Of a stretch of DNA of 5,056 bases, positions 4,827 to 5,056 are shown piece after piece. Positions within the stretch are counted from its first letter, which is position 1. The number at the start of each line of letters is the position of its first letter. Location: the NCBI GenBank assembly GCA_030619735.1, contig JAUXAV010000085.1, positions 1 through 5,056 of the forward strand, written 5' to 3'. Under the pieces are notes generated by a model, which did no database searches, was not told the DNA's origin, and was given only the letters and a program-made list of their open reading frames with translations. The DNA comes from Candidatus Aenigmatarchaeota archaeon. Lineage in GTDB: Archaea > Aenigmatarchaeota > Aenigmatarchaeia > QMZP01 > JAUXAV01. Made by a program: the position numbers and the translations under genes.

Positions 4827-4859
4827 TAATTAAGCATATATACTAAATATAGCTAATTA
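4827..4859. repeat. AT-rich imperfect inverted repeat
   Basis: TAATTA (4827-4832) pairs with TAATTA (4854-4859), GC (4834-4835) with GC (4852-4853) and TATAT (4837-4841) with ATATA (4847-4851), with two single-base bulges and a 5-base loop. It is followed by A-runs on the plus strand. It lies just downstream of the stop of the right-hand gene. It could be a weak terminator for that gene or an operator; the stem is AT-rich, so the hairpin is not strong. Confidence 0.35.
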
Positions 4860-4864
4860 AAAAA

Positions 4865-5056
4865 TTAACTTTTTAACACCTTTAATATTTTTTGGCATTG
4901 CCGCTCAATCTGCTCCTTCAGCTCGGTCGGCAGCTCAGCTAGGGTCTTGCTGTCCACCAGCTCAATGGTAGCCTCCTTGCTCCCCCGCCCCTTGCCGGTT
5001 AGCCGGTCCAAGCGCCAGATGGGAGCGCGGTCAAGCTCCATCTTATCAAAGCGCAC
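4865..5056 (-). CDS. C-terminal end of an unknown protein (partial, 5' end outside window)
   Basis: The frame is open from the right edge to TAA 4865-4867, showing the last 63 residues. The GTG at the edge (5054-5056) has no visible ribosome site and is more likely an internal Val codon than a start. Visible features are a charged, Arg-rich stretch (RFDKMELDRAPIWRLDRL), a Gly/Lys turn (TGKGRGSKEA), a short strand (TIELVDS) and a C-terminal helix (ELPTELKEQIERQCQKILKVL). There is a single Cys and no metal motif. Since only a fragment is seen, no function is assigned. It is on the same strand as the J-domain operon but is separated from it by the AT-rich spacer and its promoter. Confidence 0.75.
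   Translation of the reverse strand: MRFDKMELDRAPIWRLDRLTGKGRGSKEATIELVDSKTLAELPTELKEQIERQCQKILKVLKS

Larger units (their letters stand above)
4709..4864. other. AT-rich intergenic island
   Basis: By hand count 38 of 156 bases are G or C (about 24%), against roughly half in the flanking genes. It separates two minus-strand genes and holds the promoter of the J-domain operon and an AT-rich imperfect palindrome. I find no ORF or tRNA in it. Such tracts are typical of promoters bound by nucleoid proteins, or of junctions in acquired DNA. Confidence 0.6.

Noticed and set aside
4418..4829. Plus-strand ORFs over the J-domain gene and the AT-rich spacer
   Set aside because: They overlap the certain J-domain gene on the opposite strand and have no ribosome site or recognisable motif.
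4865..5056. Calling the right-edge ORF a complete 63-aa gene
   Set aside because: The GTG is exactly at the window edge with no upstream signal, so the frame probably continues outside.

Overview
The window holds ten protein-coding genes packed into four transcription units. Coding density is high, and most genes have strong Shine-Dalgarno sites. The three promoters I can draw look like bacterial sigma-70 promoters, and two of them have an extended TGn -10. This points to a bacterium or a bacterial mobile element or phage. Base composition is moderate, with an AT-rich island near the right end. I see no tRNA, rRNA, CRISPR array, transposase, integrase or recognisable virion gene. The many small unknown genes, a small HPDRGG-type J-domain protein and a regulator gene divergent from a cassette would fit a prophage, plasmid or integrated island, but nothing here proves it. 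Several of the small proteins faintly recall hypothetical proteins from uncultured Chloroflexota or sediment metagenomes; that is an impression from memory only.

Layout. (1) Positions 1-1060, minus strand: an open-ended gene for a protein with an N-terminal winged helix-turn-helix and a long unknown C-terminal part. (2) Positions 1061-1311: a divergent intergenic control region with a promoter facing each way, a tandem 9-bp repeat over the leftward -35 box, an inverted repeat and other short direct repeats. (3) Positions 1312-3723, plus strand: a six-gene operon with 214, 59, 250, 74, 117 and 72 aa products, closed by a clear rho-independent terminator at about 3752-3791. Four products carry cysteine clusters of CxxC or CxCC type; none has a function I can name. 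(4) Positions 4705-3764, minus strand, convergent with the operon: a three-gene operon with a C-terminal J-domain protein (122 aa), a four-cysteine zinc-finger-like protein (105 aa) and a small cysteine-rich protein (80 aa). (5) Positions 4709-4864: an AT-rich spacer (about 24% GC by hand count) with the promoter of this operon. (6) Positions 4865-5056, minus strand: the C-terminal end of a further gene that enters from the right.

How the parts may work together (inference): the winged-helix protein is divergent from the six-gene operon and is placed to control the shared spacer. The cysteine-rich proteins of both operons probably bind zinc or another metal. The J-domain protein would recruit the host DnaK/Hsp70 chaperone to a partner, possibly a protein from this cluster. 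The cysteine-rich six-gene operon is the most likely place for an undescribed system.
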